DNA of 13,560 bases from positions 1 through 13,560 of the forward strand of contig RFQF01000040.1 in assembly GCA_009925805.1 (NCBI GenBank), in the 5' to 3' direction. This document shows, in pieces, positions 13,521-13,560 of the stretch. The notes beneath the pieces are model-generated. The model ran no database searches, had not been told where the DNA came from, and worked only from the letters and a program-made list of their open reading frames with translations. The position numbers and the translations under genes are program-made. The DNA comes from Flavobacteriia bacterium. Lineage in GTDB: Bacteria > Bacteroidota > Bacteroidia > Flavobacteriales_D > Crocinitomicaceae. Every line of letters begins with the position of its first letter. The stretch's first letter is position 1.

Positions 13521-13560
13521 TACGAATGAAGCTCGCTTCAATGAGGAAAAAATAGAAAAG

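Noticed and set aside
13521..13560. Inverted repeat TGAAGC-TC-GCTTCA (13527-13540) and an 8-codon frame at the window end
   Set aside because: The loop of two bases is too short for a stable hairpin, no T-run follows, and the tiny frame has no supporting signal.

Overview
The window looks like ordinary chromosomal DNA from a member of the Bacteroidota, most likely Flavobacteriales or a close relative. Three things point there: gene families that are typical of the phylum (DUF5683, WbqC-like, a TPR/PD40/OmpA envelope protein, a long signal peptidase I with extra N-terminal membrane segments), promoters of the TTG-N19-TAnnTTTG type, and starts without a clear Shine-Dalgarno sequence. The assignment is inferred from these features, not from a database search.

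Layout. 1-2600: the 3' end of an unrecognised gene, a secreted MORN-repeat protein, a decayed TauE/SafE permease fragment on the minus strand, and an L-threonine aldolase (ltaE) that diverges from that fragment. 2631-4664: an exported TPR/beta-propeller/OmpA protein with the domain order of PorE, a type IX secretion accessory protein. 4665-5563 (minus): rplS (ribosomal protein L19) and a small tail-anchored FHA protein. 5656-11114: a tightly packed six-gene run, parA-parB-DUF5683-dapB-lepB-wbqC-like. Four of its five junctions overlap, the other has a 10-base gap, and a good promoter lies directly before parA. It joins chromosome segregation, the diaminopimelate/lysine branch that feeds peptidoglycan, and removal of export signals. 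11107-12069 (minus): a diverged SdiA-regulated-type beta-propeller protein. 12154-12831: an unrecognised outer-membrane beta-barrel candidate. 12796-13335 (minus): shikimate kinase (aroK). 13405-13477: tRNA-Lys(TTT), followed by an intrinsic terminator.

The region is compact. Three convergent pairs meet with no spacer: stop codons touching at 4662-4667, an 8-base overlap at 11107-11114 and a 36-base overlap at 12796-12831. At parA and aroK the promoter -7 box lies only 5-6 bases before the start codon, so their mRNAs are probably leaderless.

I see no defence system, CRISPR array, insertion sequence or phage gene. The most interesting items are modest: an FHA domain that has lost its phosphothreonine-reading residues but gained a membrane tail next to parA, the truncated permease, the PorE-like protein, and the leaderless promoters.
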